This document shows positions 14,400-23,294 of a DNA stretch of 39,147 bases, one piece after another. The position numbers were made by a program, and so were the translations under genes. Source of the stretch: an uncultured Verrucomicrobiota bacterium (GTDB lineage Bacteria; Verrucomicrobiota; Kiritimatiellia; RFP12; UBA3636); the NCBI GenBank assembly GCA_949295265.1, contig CASFKR010000012.1, positions 1 through 39,147 on the forward strand. The letters are read 5' to 3'. Every line of letters begins with the position of its first letter. Position 1 is the first letter of the stretch. The notes beneath the pieces were generated by a model, which saw only the letters and a list, made by a program, of their open reading frames with translations, was not told where the DNA came from and did not search any database.

Positions 14400-16637
14400 T
14401 TATCCGCGATTTCCGCCTTTGGGCGTACCTTTTCGCGGGGCGTAGGGGCGGCTCCGCCCGCCCGTTTTACGCCCGGTTCCGCGGGCGGCTCTTGTGCGGC
14501 CCGGACGGGGTTGCTGTTCGGGGTTTTCCCCCGGCCAGACAAAGGTGAAATCGGCGATTTCCCGGCGCGCGATCCGGAAGCCGTACGGCGTCAAAACCGG
14601 GTGCAGCGCACCCCAGGGGACTGGTGCGCGTCCCTCTGCGTTTTCGCTCCGCACCGTGAAGCAGCGGACCGCCTGAAGCGCGTGCAGGACGCCCGAGAGC
14701 TCCTCCCGGTTCCCGCCGCGGCAGAGTCCCCATGTGGCGGGGTGCTCCCCTTCCGGCCGCTCCCCGAGGAGGATGCCGATGAGTTCGTCCAGCGAATAGG
14801 CGCCCTTGAGGCGGCCGACGCCCGAGAGCACCTTCTGCACCGTCACCCAGCGCTCCTCGGTGAGCGGGCGTGCCACGCCCAGCGGCGCGCAGTTGTCGCA
14901 CCCGCCGCAGGCGGCGGCGCGTCCGGTTTCGCCGAAGTAATCGAGCAGAAACGCCTGACGGCACCGGTACGTCTCCGCAAAGCGGATCATTTGCTGCAGC
15001 CGGTTCTCATCGAAGGCGCGTTTGCGGCTGCGTTGCCGGAACAGCTCCTGAAGGGCGCCGTCGCCCGGCGCGCCCGGCGGCACAAAGACGGAATCGCGGC
15101 CGCTGCCGCCGGTTCCGCGCTCCAGGAACCCGGCGCGCTCGAAGATGCCCAGCAGCGTGCGCACCACCATGACGTTTTTGATGCCCGCGAGTTCCGCCAG
15201 TTCATCATCCGAACAGGCGTACGGCGCCTCCGAGGCGAGCATGCGGAGCGTGCCGAGGAGCGTCTGCGCATCGGCGAGGTCCGGATTGGCGCCTTCGAGA
15301 AAGAAGCGCTGCGTACGGACGTCGGCGTAGTTGTAGAGCAGTTCGCAACGGGCGGGAGCGCCGTCGCGGCCCGCCCGCCCCACCTCCTGATAATACGCCT
15401 CCGGCGAGCCGGGGATATCCCAGTGCGCGACGAAGCGGATATCGCCGCGGTCGATGCCCATTCCGAAGGCATTGGTGGCGACGACCACCGGATTGCGGGC
15501 GTCCAGGAAACGCCGCTGCGCCTCGGCGCGCTCCGCGTCCCGCAGGGCGGCGGTGTAGAGGAGCGGCTCAACGATGCCGCGCAGCGCGGGGTCGGTCCGC
15601 AACCGGTCATAGACCGTCTGCGCCTGTTTGCGCGTGGCGCAGTAGACGATGCCCGGGGCGCCCCGCTGGGCCAGCCGGCGGATGCGCTCGTACTTTTCGA
15701 TGTGGGTGGCGCAGTGCACCGCGGAGAGAAACAGATTGGGGCGGGCGAATCCCTGCACCTGAATGAGCGGCGGTTGACGTCCCTTCGTTCCCAGCTCCAG
15801 CTGCTGCACGATGTCTTCGCGCACGGCGGGCGTGGCGGTGGCCGTCAGCGCCATGATGCGCACATGCGGACCGATCTGCTCCGCGAGCTGATGCAGCAGG
15901 AGGTAATCCGGACGGAAATCGTGACCCCACTGGCTGATGCAATGGGCCTCGTCGATGGCCAGAAGCGGAATGCGCACCGAAGGCAGCAGGGACATGAACG
16001 CGCGGCTACGGAGGCGTTCGGGCGCGATGTAGACGAGTTTGTAGCGGCCATGCGCGAAACAGGCCAGCCGCCGGTCCATCTCCTCCGGTTCCAGCGAGGA
16101 ATTGATGTACGTGGCGGCAATGCCGCGGCGTTCCAGTCCGTCGACCTGATCCTTCATCAGCGCGATGAGAGGCGAGACGACGAGCGTGGTCCCCGGGAGC
16201 AGGGTTGCCGCCAGCTGGTAACAGAGCGATTTTCCGGAGCCCGTCGGCATGACCACGACGGCGTCGCCGCCATCCACGACATGCTGAATGGGCGCGCATT
16301 GTCCCGGGCGGAAAGCCTCGAGATGGAAGAAGCGCCGCAGCGCATCCAGATACACCATGTTGGGCGTGCCGTCTTCCGCCGGTGCCGCCGCAGGACGCGC
16401 ACCCGCAGGCTGACGGGGTTCCGCAGAAGCGGGCGCAGGTGCCGCCGCAGAAGCGGGCGCAGGAGCGGAAGCCGCGGGACGCGCAGCCGGTGCCGGGCGC
16501 TTGGGCGCAGGCGGCACAAACGAATAGACGATGTCTTCTGGCTCCGCGACGATGCGCCGGGATGTTCCGCTCCGCGGACGGCGCTTGCCCGCCGTCCCGC
16601 CGTTCTCCCCTGCCCGGGACTTCCCCGCCCCGTTCAC
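14400..16637 (-). CDS. recQ: ATP-dependent DNA helicase RecQ
   Basis: The product has 745 residues from a GTG at 16637. That GTG overlaps the stop of the upstream gspF-like gene (GTGA), so translation is probably coupled. Residues 1 to about 90 are a low-complexity Ala/Pro tract not found in standard RecQ. The helicase follows: VVMPTGSGKSLCYQ (Walker A), IDEAHCISQWGHDFRPDY (motif II and aromatic loop), ALTATATP and QEVGRAGRDG (motif VI). The RecQ zinc domain is visible as YRCRQAFLLDYFGE...CGGCDNC, followed by a winged helix. There is no clear HRDC domain; the end is a basic Arg/Gly/Lys tail. RecQ unwinds recombination intermediates and stalled forks. The same frame is open further upstream inside gspF, but the coupled start is preferred. 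Confidence 0.93.
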   Translation of the reverse strand: MNGAGKSRAGENGGTAGKRRPRSGTSRRIVAEPEDIVYSFVPPAPKRPAPAARPAASAPAPASAAAPAPASAEPRQPAGARPAAAPAEDGTPNMVYLDALRRFFHLEAFRPGQCAPIQHVVDGGDAVVVMPTGSGKSLCYQLAATLLPGTTLVVSPLIALMKDQVDGLERRGIAATYINSSLEPEEMDRRLACFAHGRYKLVYIAPERLRSRAFMSLLPSVRIPLLAIDEAHCISQWGHDFRPDYLLLHQLAEQIGPHVRIMALTATATPAVREDIVQQLELGTKGRQPPLIQVQGFARPNLFLSAVHCATHIEKYERIRRLAQRGAPGIVYCATRKQAQTVYDRLRTDPALRGIVEPLLYTAALRDAERAEAQRRFLDARNPVVVATNAFGMGIDRGDIRFVAHWDIPGSPEAYYQEVGRAGRDGAPARCELLYNYADVRTQRFFLEGANPDLADAQTLLGTLRMLASEAPYACSDDELAELAGIKNVMVVRTLLGIFERAGFLERGTGGSGRDSVFVPPGAPGDGALQELFRQRSRKRAFDENRLQQMIRFAETYRCRQAFLLDYFGETGRAAACGGCDNCAPLGVARPLTEERWVTVQKVLSGVGRLKGAYSLDELIGILLGERPEGEHPATWGLCRGGNREELSGVLHALQAVRCFTVRSENAEGRAPVPWGALHPVLTPYGFRIARREIADFTFVWPGENPEQQPRPGRTRAARGTGRKTGGRSRPYAPRKGTPKGGNRG

Positions 16638-17968
16638 GCGATGCCCGCTCCGCTCGAAACGCTCAGAACCGCCTGCATGATGGCCACCGCAATAAAGCCG
16701 ATGACAATGGCAATCACGCAAATCATGATGGGTTCCAGCGCCGTCGTAAACACGACAATATTCTTCTCCAGCTCGCCTTCGTAGCGCTTGGCAATGTGCG
16801 AAAGCGCCGACGGCATGTCGCCCGTGCGCTCTCCGATGGCCAGCATGTCAATGATCATCGGCGGGAAGGCGCCGCCCTGCTCCAGCGGCCCGGAAATCGA
16901 CGTGCCGTCCGTGACGCGGTCGCGCGCATTCGAAAGTTCATCGCCCACGACGGCATTGCCGACGGTGCGGCTCGTAATCGAGAGCGCCTGCAGAATCGGC
17001 ACCCCGTTGCGCAGGAGCGACTCCAGCGTGCTCGCAAAGTTCGCGTAGACGCTGCACGCCACAATGCCCTTGATGAGCGGCGCCCGGAGCTTGAACCCGT
17101 CCCAGATGCGGCGCCCCGACGGCGTCGACACCCAATGCCGGAACCCCGCAACCGCGGCAAGGATGCCCACGAGAAGCGCAATCCAGTACGACTTGAACCA
17201 GTCGTTGATACCCAGCAGGGCCCGCGTCATCGGCGGCAGACCGTTCGGCCCGATGGAATCGAAAATGGTCTTGAACTTCGGCAGAATATACGTCATCACG
17301 ATGATGGACACCGCAATGCCCATCACGAGCACGATGCACGGATACACCATGGCCGCACGGATTTTCGACTGCATCGAGCGCATCCGCTCATCATACGCAA
17401 TGAGGCGGCGCAGAACGTCGATCATCGCGCCCGAGGCTTCGCCCGCGCGCACCATGTTCACGTAAATCGGAGAGAAAATCTTCGGGAATCGGGCGAGCGC
17501 GTCGGAAAACGATTCGCCGCCCACGATGGTGTCGCGCAGCGTCAGAATCACCTGCGAGCGCCCGGTTCCGTCGTCGCCGCGCCGCGCCAGCGCCGTGAGC
17601 GCATTGCCCAGCGTCATGCCGCCTTCGAGCAGATCCGCCAGTTCGCTCGTGAAATTGAGCCGTTCATGGGCGGACATATGGTTCGGGCGCTGCAGCGTGA
17701 ACGCGCCGGCACCCGCTTTGTGCCGCGGCGCCTTTGCTTTGGGCTTCGCCTTCGCCGCTGCGCGCTTGGGCGCGGCGGCTTTCTTCTCCGCCTTTTTCGC
17801 GCTTTTCTTTGCCGCGGCTTTTGCGGGGGCGCCGCCTTGCGTCACCGTGATGGGGAAAAGCCCCTGCCGGCTGACCGCAGCGAGCGCACCGCGCCGGTCG
17901 GGGGCGTCTACGACGCCCTCGACGGTACGGCCGTCACGGCTCTTTGCTCTGTACGAAAACTGCGGCAT
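16634..17968 (-). CDS. Type II secretion/type IV pilus inner-membrane platform protein (GspF/PilC family)
   Basis: The product has 444 residues. The N-terminus MPQFSYRAKSRDGRTVEGVVDA is the family's classical opening. Two T2SF domains follow: about 100-225 (FTSELADLLEGGMTLGNALTAL, ending in the AMVYPCIVLVMGIAVSIIVMT membrane segment) and about 305-435 (FASTLESLLRNGVPILQALSI, ending in a membrane helix near the C-terminus). A further membrane segment lies near 265. Between the opening and the first domain is an unusual Lys/Ala-rich insert at about 47-85. The protein anchors the assembly ATPase of type II secretion or pilus systems. No other secretion genes are in the window, so gspF and pilC cannot be separated. 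It lies 36 bases after argS and overlaps recQ. Confidence 0.9.
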   Translation of the reverse strand: MPQFSYRAKSRDGRTVEGVVDAPDRRGALAAVSRQGLFPITVTQGGAPAKAAAKKSAKKAEKKAAAPKRAAAKAKPKAKAPRHKAGAGAFTLQRPNHMSAHERLNFTSELADLLEGGMTLGNALTALARRGDDGTGRSQVILTLRDTIVGGESFSDALARFPKIFSPIYVNMVRAGEASGAMIDVLRRLIAYDERMRSMQSKIRAAMVYPCIVLVMGIAVSIIVMTYILPKFKTIFDSIGPNGLPPMTRALLGINDWFKSYWIALLVGILAAVAGFRHWVSTPSGRRIWDGFKLRAPLIKGIVACSVYANFASTLESLLRNGVPILQALSITSRTVGNAVVGDELSNARDRVTDGTSISGPLEQGGAFPPMIIDMLAIGERTGDMPSALSHIAKRYEGELEKNIVVFTTALEPIMICVIAIVIGFIAVAIMQAVLSVSSGAGIA

Positions 17969-18004
17969 GGAAAATTCCGGAAACGGACGGCTGTCCGGGA
18001 AGCG

Positions 18005-19756
18005 TTACATCCGCGCGGGCGCCTCAATGCCCAGCAGGCAGAGGCCCTTCGCCAGGACGTCGCCCACCAGCCGGCACAGCCGGATGCGGCTCTCGCGCAC
18101 GCCATCTTCCGCCTTCAGGAACGGAAGCCGCTGATAGAACGAACTGTACGTCTGCGAAAGCGAGTAGAGGTAATCCGCGAGCACGCACGGGCGGTACGTC
18201 TCCGTGGCGCGGACGACGGCCGCCGGGAATTGTGCCAGCTGCAGGGCGAGCGTGCGCTCGACAGGGTCCTCCAGCCGCAGCGCCGCCGCTTCGGGCCGGT
18301 CTGCCGGGAACTGCGCACGATGCTTGTCCAGCACGCTCTGAATGCGCGCATAGGCATACTGCAGATACGGACCGGAATTGCCTTCCAGCGAGAGCGCCTT
18401 GTCCCACGTAAAGGTGATGAGCGTCCGCGGGTCCTGACTCAGGTCCGCATACTTCACAGCACCGACGCCGACTTTCTCGGCCAGCGCATCGGCCTCCGCA
18501 TCCGGCATATCCGGATGGTTGCGGCGCACCACTTCGAGCGCACGCCGGTGCGCTTCGTCGAGGAGCGCCGCAAGCTTGATCACGTTGCCCTGCCGCGTCG
18601 AGAACGTTCCTTCCGGAAGCCGCATCAGCCCGAACCAAACGTGTTCCAGACTGCAACTGTCCGGCACCAGCTTCAGCAAACGGCTGATGTGGAAAAATTG
18701 TTTGAAATGGAGCTGCTGACGGTCGTCCGTGACGTACACAATCTTGTCGGGATGGTAATCCTCCTCCCGCGTGGCGACCGTCGCCAAATCGGTCGTCGTG
18801 TAATTGAAGCCGCCGTCGCGTTTGCGGACAATCGCCACATCGAGTCCCGCTTCGGACAGGTCGACGATCATCGCGCCGTCGCTTTCGTGCGCGAGCCCTG
18901 CCTTTTCGAGCGTTTCCACCATCGGTCCGAGCCGGTCCTGATAGTAGCTTTCGCCGCGCGTCGTATCGAAACGGACGCCGAGCCGGTCGAAGATTTCATC
19001 GAAAGAATGGCAGGAGAGCCGGATGAATTCCTGCCAGAGGGCCCGGTTTTCGGGGTCACCCTGCTGCAGTTTCACCGTTTCGAGACGGCAAGCCTCCATC
19101 CATTCAGGGTCTTCCTTGGCTTTCGCGTAGCTCTGCACGTAGACGCGCTCGAGTTCTTCCGTGGCGTCTTTGGCGAGCGCCTCCTGATTCACGAACGCGC
19201 GATAGCCCTTGATGATGATGCCGAACTGCGTACCCCAGTCACCGATATGATTGTCCGCAACCACGCGGTACCCGACCGCCCGGTGCAGGCGGTCAATCGC
19301 GCACCCGATGACGGTCGAGCGGATGTGCCCGATATGCATGGGCTTGGCCACATTCGGACTCGAATAATCGATGACCATGGTGCGGCCGGCACCGCGCGCG
19401 GGAATGCCGTTGTTGCACGCGCGCTCGGCGATATACGCATTTTCCAGCGTGATATTGATGAACCCGGCTCCGGCGATTTCGACCTTGGCGACGACGCCGG
19501 GGAGCGATGCGCCTTCAACGGCTTTCTGCGCAATCTGGCGCGGTGCCATGCGCAACGGCCGCGCCAGCTGCATCGCATCCGAACACTGGAAATCGCCGAA
19601 TTCCGGGCGCTGGCTCAACACCACACGCCCCGCCTGAGCCGCCTCCGGAACATCCGGGAAGGCGCGCTGAAAACAACCGCGCAGCCAGGCGGTCAATTCT
19701 TCATCAATCATTGGAGATTCAGGGGCTCCATTCCCTTGAGAAATGCCATTCATCAT
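18005..19756 (-). CDS. argS: Arginyl-tRNA synthetase
   Basis: The product has up to 583 residues. The N-terminal tRNA-binding domain contains PEFGDFQCSDAMQLARPL, and the class I HIGH motif is at 141-144 in SSPNVAKPMHIGHIRST. Further markers are NHIGDWGTQFG, the long YVTDDRQQLHFKQFF block and a DALR anticodon-binding domain. The KMSKS position reads FSTRQGNVI, as in many ArgRS enzymes that lack a standard KMSKS. The C-terminus ends in Met, as is usual in the family. Two adjacent ATGs open the frame; a Met at 19711 (MIDEELTAWLRG) is a good alternative start, since the first 15 residues look unlike the family. It leads the argS-gspF-recQ gene set. Confidence 0.95.
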   Translation of the reverse strand: MMNGISQGNGAPESPMIDEELTAWLRGCFQRAFPDVPEAAQAGRVVLSQRPEFGDFQCSDAMQLARPLRMAPRQIAQKAVEGASLPGVVAKVEIAGAGFINITLENAYIAERACNNGIPARGAGRTMVIDYSSPNVAKPMHIGHIRSTVIGCAIDRLHRAVGYRVVADNHIGDWGTQFGIIIKGYRAFVNQEALAKDATEELERVYVQSYAKAKEDPEWMEACRLETVKLQQGDPENRALWQEFIRLSCHSFDEIFDRLGVRFDTTRGESYYQDRLGPMVETLEKAGLAHESDGAMIVDLSEAGLDVAIVRKRDGGFNYTTTDLATVATREEDYHPDKIVYVTDDRQQLHFKQFFHISRLLKLVPDSCSLEHVWFGLMRLPEGTFSTRQGNVIKLAALLDEAHRRALEVVRRNHPDMPDAEADALAEKVGVGAVKYADLSQDPRTLITFTWDKALSLEGNSGPYLQYAYARIQSVLDKHRAQFPADRPEAAALRLEDPVERTLALQLAQFPAAVVRATETYRPCVLADYLYSLSQTYSSFYQRLPFLKAEDGVRESRIRLCRLVGDVLAKGLCLLGIEAPARM

Positions 19757-19825
19757 GCGCGAAATCGTACCAAAAATCTCCCCTCTTCAGCAAACCGCCG
19801 GCGCCGGCGAACCGCCGGTGGTGAT

Positions 19826-19847
19826 GCGGGCGGCGTTAACCGCCCGC
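19826..19847. repeat. GC-rich hairpin repeat
   Basis: GCGGGCGG and CCGCCCGC form a perfect 8-bp stem around CGTTAA. The element is followed by CTACGAAGCCGG, and a second GATGCGGGCGG half-copy starts at about 19879. It belongs to the same palindromic family as the elements at 10990 and 28882. Confidence 0.6.
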
Positions 19848-19941
19848 TACGAAGCCGGCGGCGGGGAACCCCCGCCGGTGATGCGGGCGGAGCCAGCGCA
19901 GATACTAAGGATGTTTGCGCCCGCCAAAGGCACATCCGCTA

Positions 19942-20075
19942 CGACTCTGGAAGAGTCGAAATATGCTTAACCTCGGGATGAGCTCCAGCGAATCCCGAGG
20001 CAGCATACACCCCAGATTCCGACCCTGAAGGGGTCGAACTGAGATGCGAAGGATGAGCGAAGCGAATCCTGAGAA
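19942..20075 (+). repeat. Two-hairpin repeat modules, copies 1 and 2
   Basis: Hairpin A is CGACTCT/AGAGTCG with a 3-base loop (19942-19958). A short AT-rich spacer follows, then hairpin B, CCTCGGGAT/ATCCCGAGG with a 12-base loop (19971-20000). A diverged second module repeats the plan: CGACCC/GGGTCG at 20020-20036, then AGGAT...ATCCT at about 20050-20070. The same modules recur around the transposase at 28022-28232 and 28982-29318. The stems are conserved while the loops differ, so structure rather than coding seems to be what is kept. Confidence 0.8.
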
Positions 20076-20116
20076 AGGGCTGTAAGCGTTGCCCTCCAAA
20101 CCAGCGCAGCGAAGCC

Positions 20117-20206
20117 GTCCTGTTCGTCGTGTCCGTCCTGTTCGTCCTGTCCGCCCTGTTCGTCCTGTCCGCCCTGTTCGTCCTGTCCGTCCTGTTCGTC
20201 GTGTCC
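20117..20206. repeat. 18-bp minisatellite, five copies
   Basis: Five head-to-tail 18-bp units of the form GYCCTGTTCGTCSTGTCC run without interruption. Each is made of two similar 9-bp halves. The array lies between argS and the ilvC terminator. Its core (CGAACAGGACG on the other strand) reappears in shortened form at about 27821-27846 and 33601-33626, so it belongs to a dispersed element. Open frames across it merely reflect the multiple-of-three period. Confidence 0.85.
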
Positions 20207-20270
20207 TGCGGTACGGCAGCGGTTTGATTCCGGTGGTTCCGACTCTCTCCAGCGCCTCCCGGAGAAACGA

Positions 20271-20303
20271 AAGCCCCGCATCCGGCAACCGGGTGCGGGG
20301 CTT
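20271..20303 (-). terminator. Intrinsic terminator of ilvC
   Basis: AAGCCCCGCATCCGG (20271-20285) pairs with CCGGGTGCGGGGCTT (20289-20303) around CAA, a 15-bp stem with one G-T pair. On the minus strand it is followed by TCGTTTC. It lies 25 bases beyond the ilvC stop. Confidence 0.82.
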
Positions 20304-20328
20304 GACAGCGAATCAGCTGCGGGCGGGA

Positions 20329-21435
20329 TTACTGAACCTTGCGGCCACCAACGCCGGCAGCCGTCTTGGCACCCTCGTGCTCCGGCTCATGCGGACGGAG
20401 CGCACGCACCGTCTCAGCAGCCTTCCAGCACTCGGAATCGCGCATCGCCGTGAGCTTCTTCTCCAGCGATTCCTTGTAGTTCTTGCGCCCGCAATCGCGA
20501 ATGACTTCCTTGCACTCGGTGCGGTTCGTGACGGACTTGTACAGATCCTTGAAGACCGGCAGAAGGGCCTTCTTGAAGATCGGCCGCCACTTGAGCGCAC
20601 CGTGCTGCGCCGTCGCGGAGCAGTTGCGGTACATCCAGTCCATGCCGTTTTCGTCGACGAGACGGATCAGGGACTGCGTGAGTTCCTCGCAGGACTCGTT
20701 GAACGCCTCGGACGGGGTGTGGCCGTTCTTGCGGAGCACCTCGTACTGCGCCTCGATCATCGCGCAGAGGCAGCCCATCAGGGAGCCGCGCTCGCCGGTG
20801 AGGTCCGAGGAAACCTCGTTGTGGAAGGTGGTCGGGAACAGGTAGCCGGAACCGACGGCGATGCCGATGGCCAGCGTGCGGTCCATCGCCTTGCCCGTGG
20901 CATCCTGGAACACGGCATACGAAGAGTTGATGCCGGCTCCGGAGAGGAAGTTGCGGCGGACGTTCAGGCCCGAACCTTTCGGAGCGACCATGATGACATC
21001 GATATCCTCCGGAGGAATGATGCCCGTCTGCTCCTTGTACTCAATCCCGAAACCGTGGGAGAAGTAGAGCGCCTTGCCCTTGGTCAGGAACGGCTTGATT
21101 TTCGGCCACATCTCCACCTGAGCGGCATCGGTGACCAGGAACATGACAATGGAACCCTTTTCAGCGGCCTCTTCGAGCGAGAAGAGCGTCTTGCCGGGAA
21201 CCCAGCCGTCCTTGATGGCGCGGGCCCACGAGCTGTTGGGCTTATCCGACTTGCGTTGGCCAACGATGACGTTAAAGCCATTGTCGCGCATGTTGAGCGC
21301 CTGAGCGGGCCCCTGCACGCCGTAACCCAAAACCGCAATCGTTTCTTTCTTCAGCGTGCGGCGGGCTTTCGCCATCGAGAATTCTTTACGCGTGGTGACT
21401 TCCTCCTGGACGCCACCAAAATCAATCTTAGCCAT
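20329..21435 (-). CDS. ilvC: Ketol-acid reductoisomerase
   Basis: The product has 368 residues. An AGGAG ribosome-binding site precedes the ATG. IlvC converts acetolactate and acetohydroxybutyrate to the dihydroxy acids of valine and isoleucine synthesis. The Rossmann loop LGYGVQGPAQALNMRDNG begins at about 36. The following GQRKSDK segment, with basic and Ser residues, suggests NADPH preference. The KARI C-terminal domain shows the metal-ligand segment SSDLTGERGSLMG and EAFNESCEELTQ. ilvB, ilvN, ilvD and leu genes are not in the window. The gene lies 51 bases downstream of tRNA-Gln on the same strand, so co-transcription from the tRNA promoter is possible. Confidence 0.95.
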   Translation of the reverse strand: MAKIDFGGVQEEVTTRKEFSMAKARRTLKKETIAVLGYGVQGPAQALNMRDNGFNVIVGQRKSDKPNSSWARAIKDGWVPGKTLFSLEEAAEKGSIVMFLVTDAAQVEMWPKIKPFLTKGKALYFSHGFGIEYKEQTGIIPPEDIDVIMVAPKGSGLNVRRNFLSGAGINSSYAVFQDATGKAMDRTLAIGIAVGSGYLFPTTFHNEVSSDLTGERGSLMGCLCAMIEAQYEVLRKNGHTPSEAFNESCEELTQSLIRLVDENGMDWMYRNCSATAQHGALKWRPIFKKALLPVFKDLYKSVTNRTECKEVIRDCGRKNYKESLEKKLTAMRDSECWKAAETVRALRPHEPEHEGAKTAAGVGGRKVQ

Positions 21436-21486
21436 TGTGATTTCTCCTGCAGGAGTAAAGTGGGGTTGTGTCCCCCTTCGCGAATT

Positions 21487-21560
21487 TGGTTGCCTCGCCA
21501 GGACTCGAACCTAGACAAACTGATCCAGAGTCAGTTGTGCTACCATTACACCACGAGGCA
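21487..21560 (-). tRNA. tRNA-Gln (anticodon CUG), CCA encoded
   Basis: The minus strand reads TGCCTCG at the 5' end, pairing with CGAGGCA. The anticodon stem AACTGA/TCAGTT carries the loop CTCTGGA, giving anticodon CTG. The T arm contains GGTTCGAGTCC. The discriminator A and an encoded CCA occupy 21490-21487. All arms of the cloverleaf are present. Confidence 0.95.
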
Positions 21561-21573
21561 ATGTTGGGGCAGA

Positions 21574-21602
21574 ATTATAAAGATATCATGAGCCGGACGC
21601 AA
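21574..21602 (-). promoter_or_regulatory. Promoter of tRNA-Gln (and perhaps ilvC)
   Basis: On the minus strand TTGCGT (21602-21597), a 17-base spacer and a perfect TATAAT (21579-21574) stand 14 bases upstream of the tRNA 5' end. The -35 matches 4 of 6. Confidence 0.7.
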
Positions 21603-21724
21603 GCGGAAAAATCGCGCGCGGAATTCCGGCGCGATTTTCCGGCGCAAACCCGCGGGAAAACCGCGTAAAATCACGCGCCGCCGCGCCTCCCGGCCGCGTC
21701 GCCGCCAACCGCGCCGGACGCGGA

Positions 21725-21756
21725 AACGCCGCCCCGGAAACCGGAGCGGCGTTTTT
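21725..21756. terminator. Terminator-like hairpin between the esterase and tRNA-Gln genes
   Basis: AACGCCGC (21725-21732) pairs with GCGGCGTT (21746-21753) and a T run follows on the plus strand. No plus-strand gene feeds it; the esterase reads in from the other side, where only GTTTCCG follows. It may act as a weak terminator for the esterase. Confidence 0.45.
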
Positions 21757-21822
21757 CGTTGCGCGCGGCGCCGCGGGTTTGCAACGCCGCGCGCGTCAAC
21801 GGACAGCGCGGAAGCGCGCGGC

Positions 21823-23130
21823 TCAGTTGTAATCCACCGTGATGACCTGCTTCTGCACATGGTTGGGGATCGTGCCCCAGTCCTGGTGCGTGGACCCCTG
21901 CACCCAGCGCGAGCGGCGCGGACCCTGCAGGTTGTTCCAGAAGGCGGCGATGCCCGACGGCGGGCACACGTAATCGCCCAGCCCGGCACGGAAGAGGTCG
22001 ACCTTGCAGCGGATGCGCCTGGCGTGGTTCACGCAGTCGAAATACCGGAGCCCGTCCACAAACGCCGGCTGGAAGGTGCTGCGCTGGTATTGGAGCCGGT
22101 TGGCCATGCCCAGCCCGCACATCCACGGGGCGTTGGGCTCCGTCAGCGTGACGTCGGAATCGAGCGCCGCCATCAGAATGCACTGGAAGCCGCCCTGGCT
22201 GCCGCCGCTGCACTTGATGTCCTTGCCATTCCACTGCTGCATCGTTTTGCCATAGCGCAGCAGCGCCAGATCGCGCATGATCATGCCCAGGAAGTAGCTC
22301 TTCATGGGGTCGGCATTTCTCTCCTTGGAAAGTGCGTACCCGGCCTTTTCCTCGGCAACGACCTTCTTTTCGAATTCCTTGTAGTACTCGCCGGGACGCC
22401 CCAGTTCAAAGCCGTGCGCATTCACCTGGAAGAGAATGCACTTCTGCCAGGTGGACCAGCCGTTCGGACGCGATCCGCCCCACCCGTAGCCGTTGTACTG
22501 AAAGACCAGCGGCAGCGAACCCGGCTCCGCCCCTTTCGGCATCGAAACATACGCCGTGGCCGGCGCGGCGCCCTCCCCCATCGGAATGCGGCAGATGTAG
22601 TAATCCGCATTGCTGTTGAAATTCTTGAGATTGAGATTCATCGAGGCGAGATCGACCGGTTCGAGCGTTGCCTTCGAGAGATCGAGCGCCTGCACCTCCT
22701 GCTTGCGCGCCGTCCAGAACGCGTCAAAATCCTCCGGCTCCGGAATGCCCTGAATCTTCGCCAGGTCTGCGCACGCCCCCGCGTAGTACGTCGTCTTCTT
22801 GCCGTCCGCCGGGTCGGTCGTCTCCATCACCAGTTTCACGAAACCCGTGCCCTGCATCGGCACGGACACCTGGAGCGGCGCATCGGCGGGAATCGTTCCG
22901 GAGCCCGTCTTCGCCGTGCCCTCGGGCAGCGCGAAATCCGCCTCCAGTTTCCACGTCACATCCGCCGCCACGCGCGCTTTGTCACCATTTTGCGCCGTAA
23001 ACGAAAAAACGGCCGTTTCTCCCGCCGTATACGAAACGGGCGGTTTGTCGGTTTCGCACAGCAGAACGGTTTTCGCCGAAAGGAAAGCGGGCGCGAAAAG
23101 CGCCAGGGTCAACAGCAGCCTGAGATTCAT
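21823..23130 (-). CDS. Secreted CE7-type acetyl(xylan) esterase
   Basis: The product has 435 residues from 23130; an ATG at 23160 would add ten residues. Neither start has a clear ribosome-binding site. Residues 1-19 are a signal peptide (MNLRLLLTLALFAPAFLSA). About 20-115 is a beta-rich accessory domain. The alpha/beta-hydrolase domain follows, with the triad Ser311 in CSGGSQGG, Asp386 in GLGDYVCPPSG and His415 in STHQDWG, the pattern of AXE1/cephalosporin-C deacetylase-like esterases. These remove acetyl groups from xylo-oligosaccharides and other sugars. An export signal and N-terminal domain differ from the many cytoplasmic CE7 enzymes. It follows the glycyl-radical genes on the same strand after about 160 bases, but a shared role is not shown. 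Confidence 0.87.
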   Translation of the reverse strand: MNLRLLLTLALFAPAFLSAKTVLLCETDKPPVSYTAGETAVFSFTAQNGDKARVAADVTWKLEADFALPEGTAKTGSGTIPADAPLQVSVPMQGTGFVKLVMETTDPADGKKTTYYAGACADLAKIQGIPEPEDFDAFWTARKQEVQALDLSKATLEPVDLASMNLNLKNFNSNADYYICRIPMGEGAAPATAYVSMPKGAEPGSLPLVFQYNGYGWGGSRPNGWSTWQKCILFQVNAHGFELGRPGEYYKEFEKKVVAEEKAGYALSKERNADPMKSYFLGMIMRDLALLRYGKTMQQWNGKDIKCSGGSQGGFQCILMAALDSDVTLTEPNAPWMCGLGMANRLQYQRSTFQPAFVDGLRYFDCVNHARRIRCKVDLFRAGLGDYVCPPSGIAAFWNNLQGPRRSRWVQGSTHQDWGTIPNHVQKQVITVDYN

Positions 23131-23294
23131 CGTTGTTGCAAGGATAGAGTGGATGTTCATCCGGAAGACCGACCCGCTCCGGGGCGGGGTCTGCCGGAAT
23201 GGTTGCGCCCAGTGTAGCAAATCCGTCCGCCGCCTTCATCCCCCGTGCAACCTGTCGCATGAACGTGGCAGGGGCGTGGCACCGCGCGCGCCCG

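Noticed and set aside
16638-16721. Earlier start for recQ inside the gspF gene
   Set aside because: The extra residues have no family similarity, and the GTG overlapping the gspF stop explains the start.
16382-19981. Plus-strand frame of about 1200 codons opposite recQ, gspF and argS
   Set aside because: It spans three well-identified genes on the other strand, is compositionally odd (Arg/His-rich) and has no motif.
20089-20288. Small proteins rich in Arg-Thr-Gly or Val-Arg-Pro repeats across the minisatellite
   Set aside because: The 18-bp period is a multiple of three and keeps several frames open on both strands; no start signal or family match supports a real gene.
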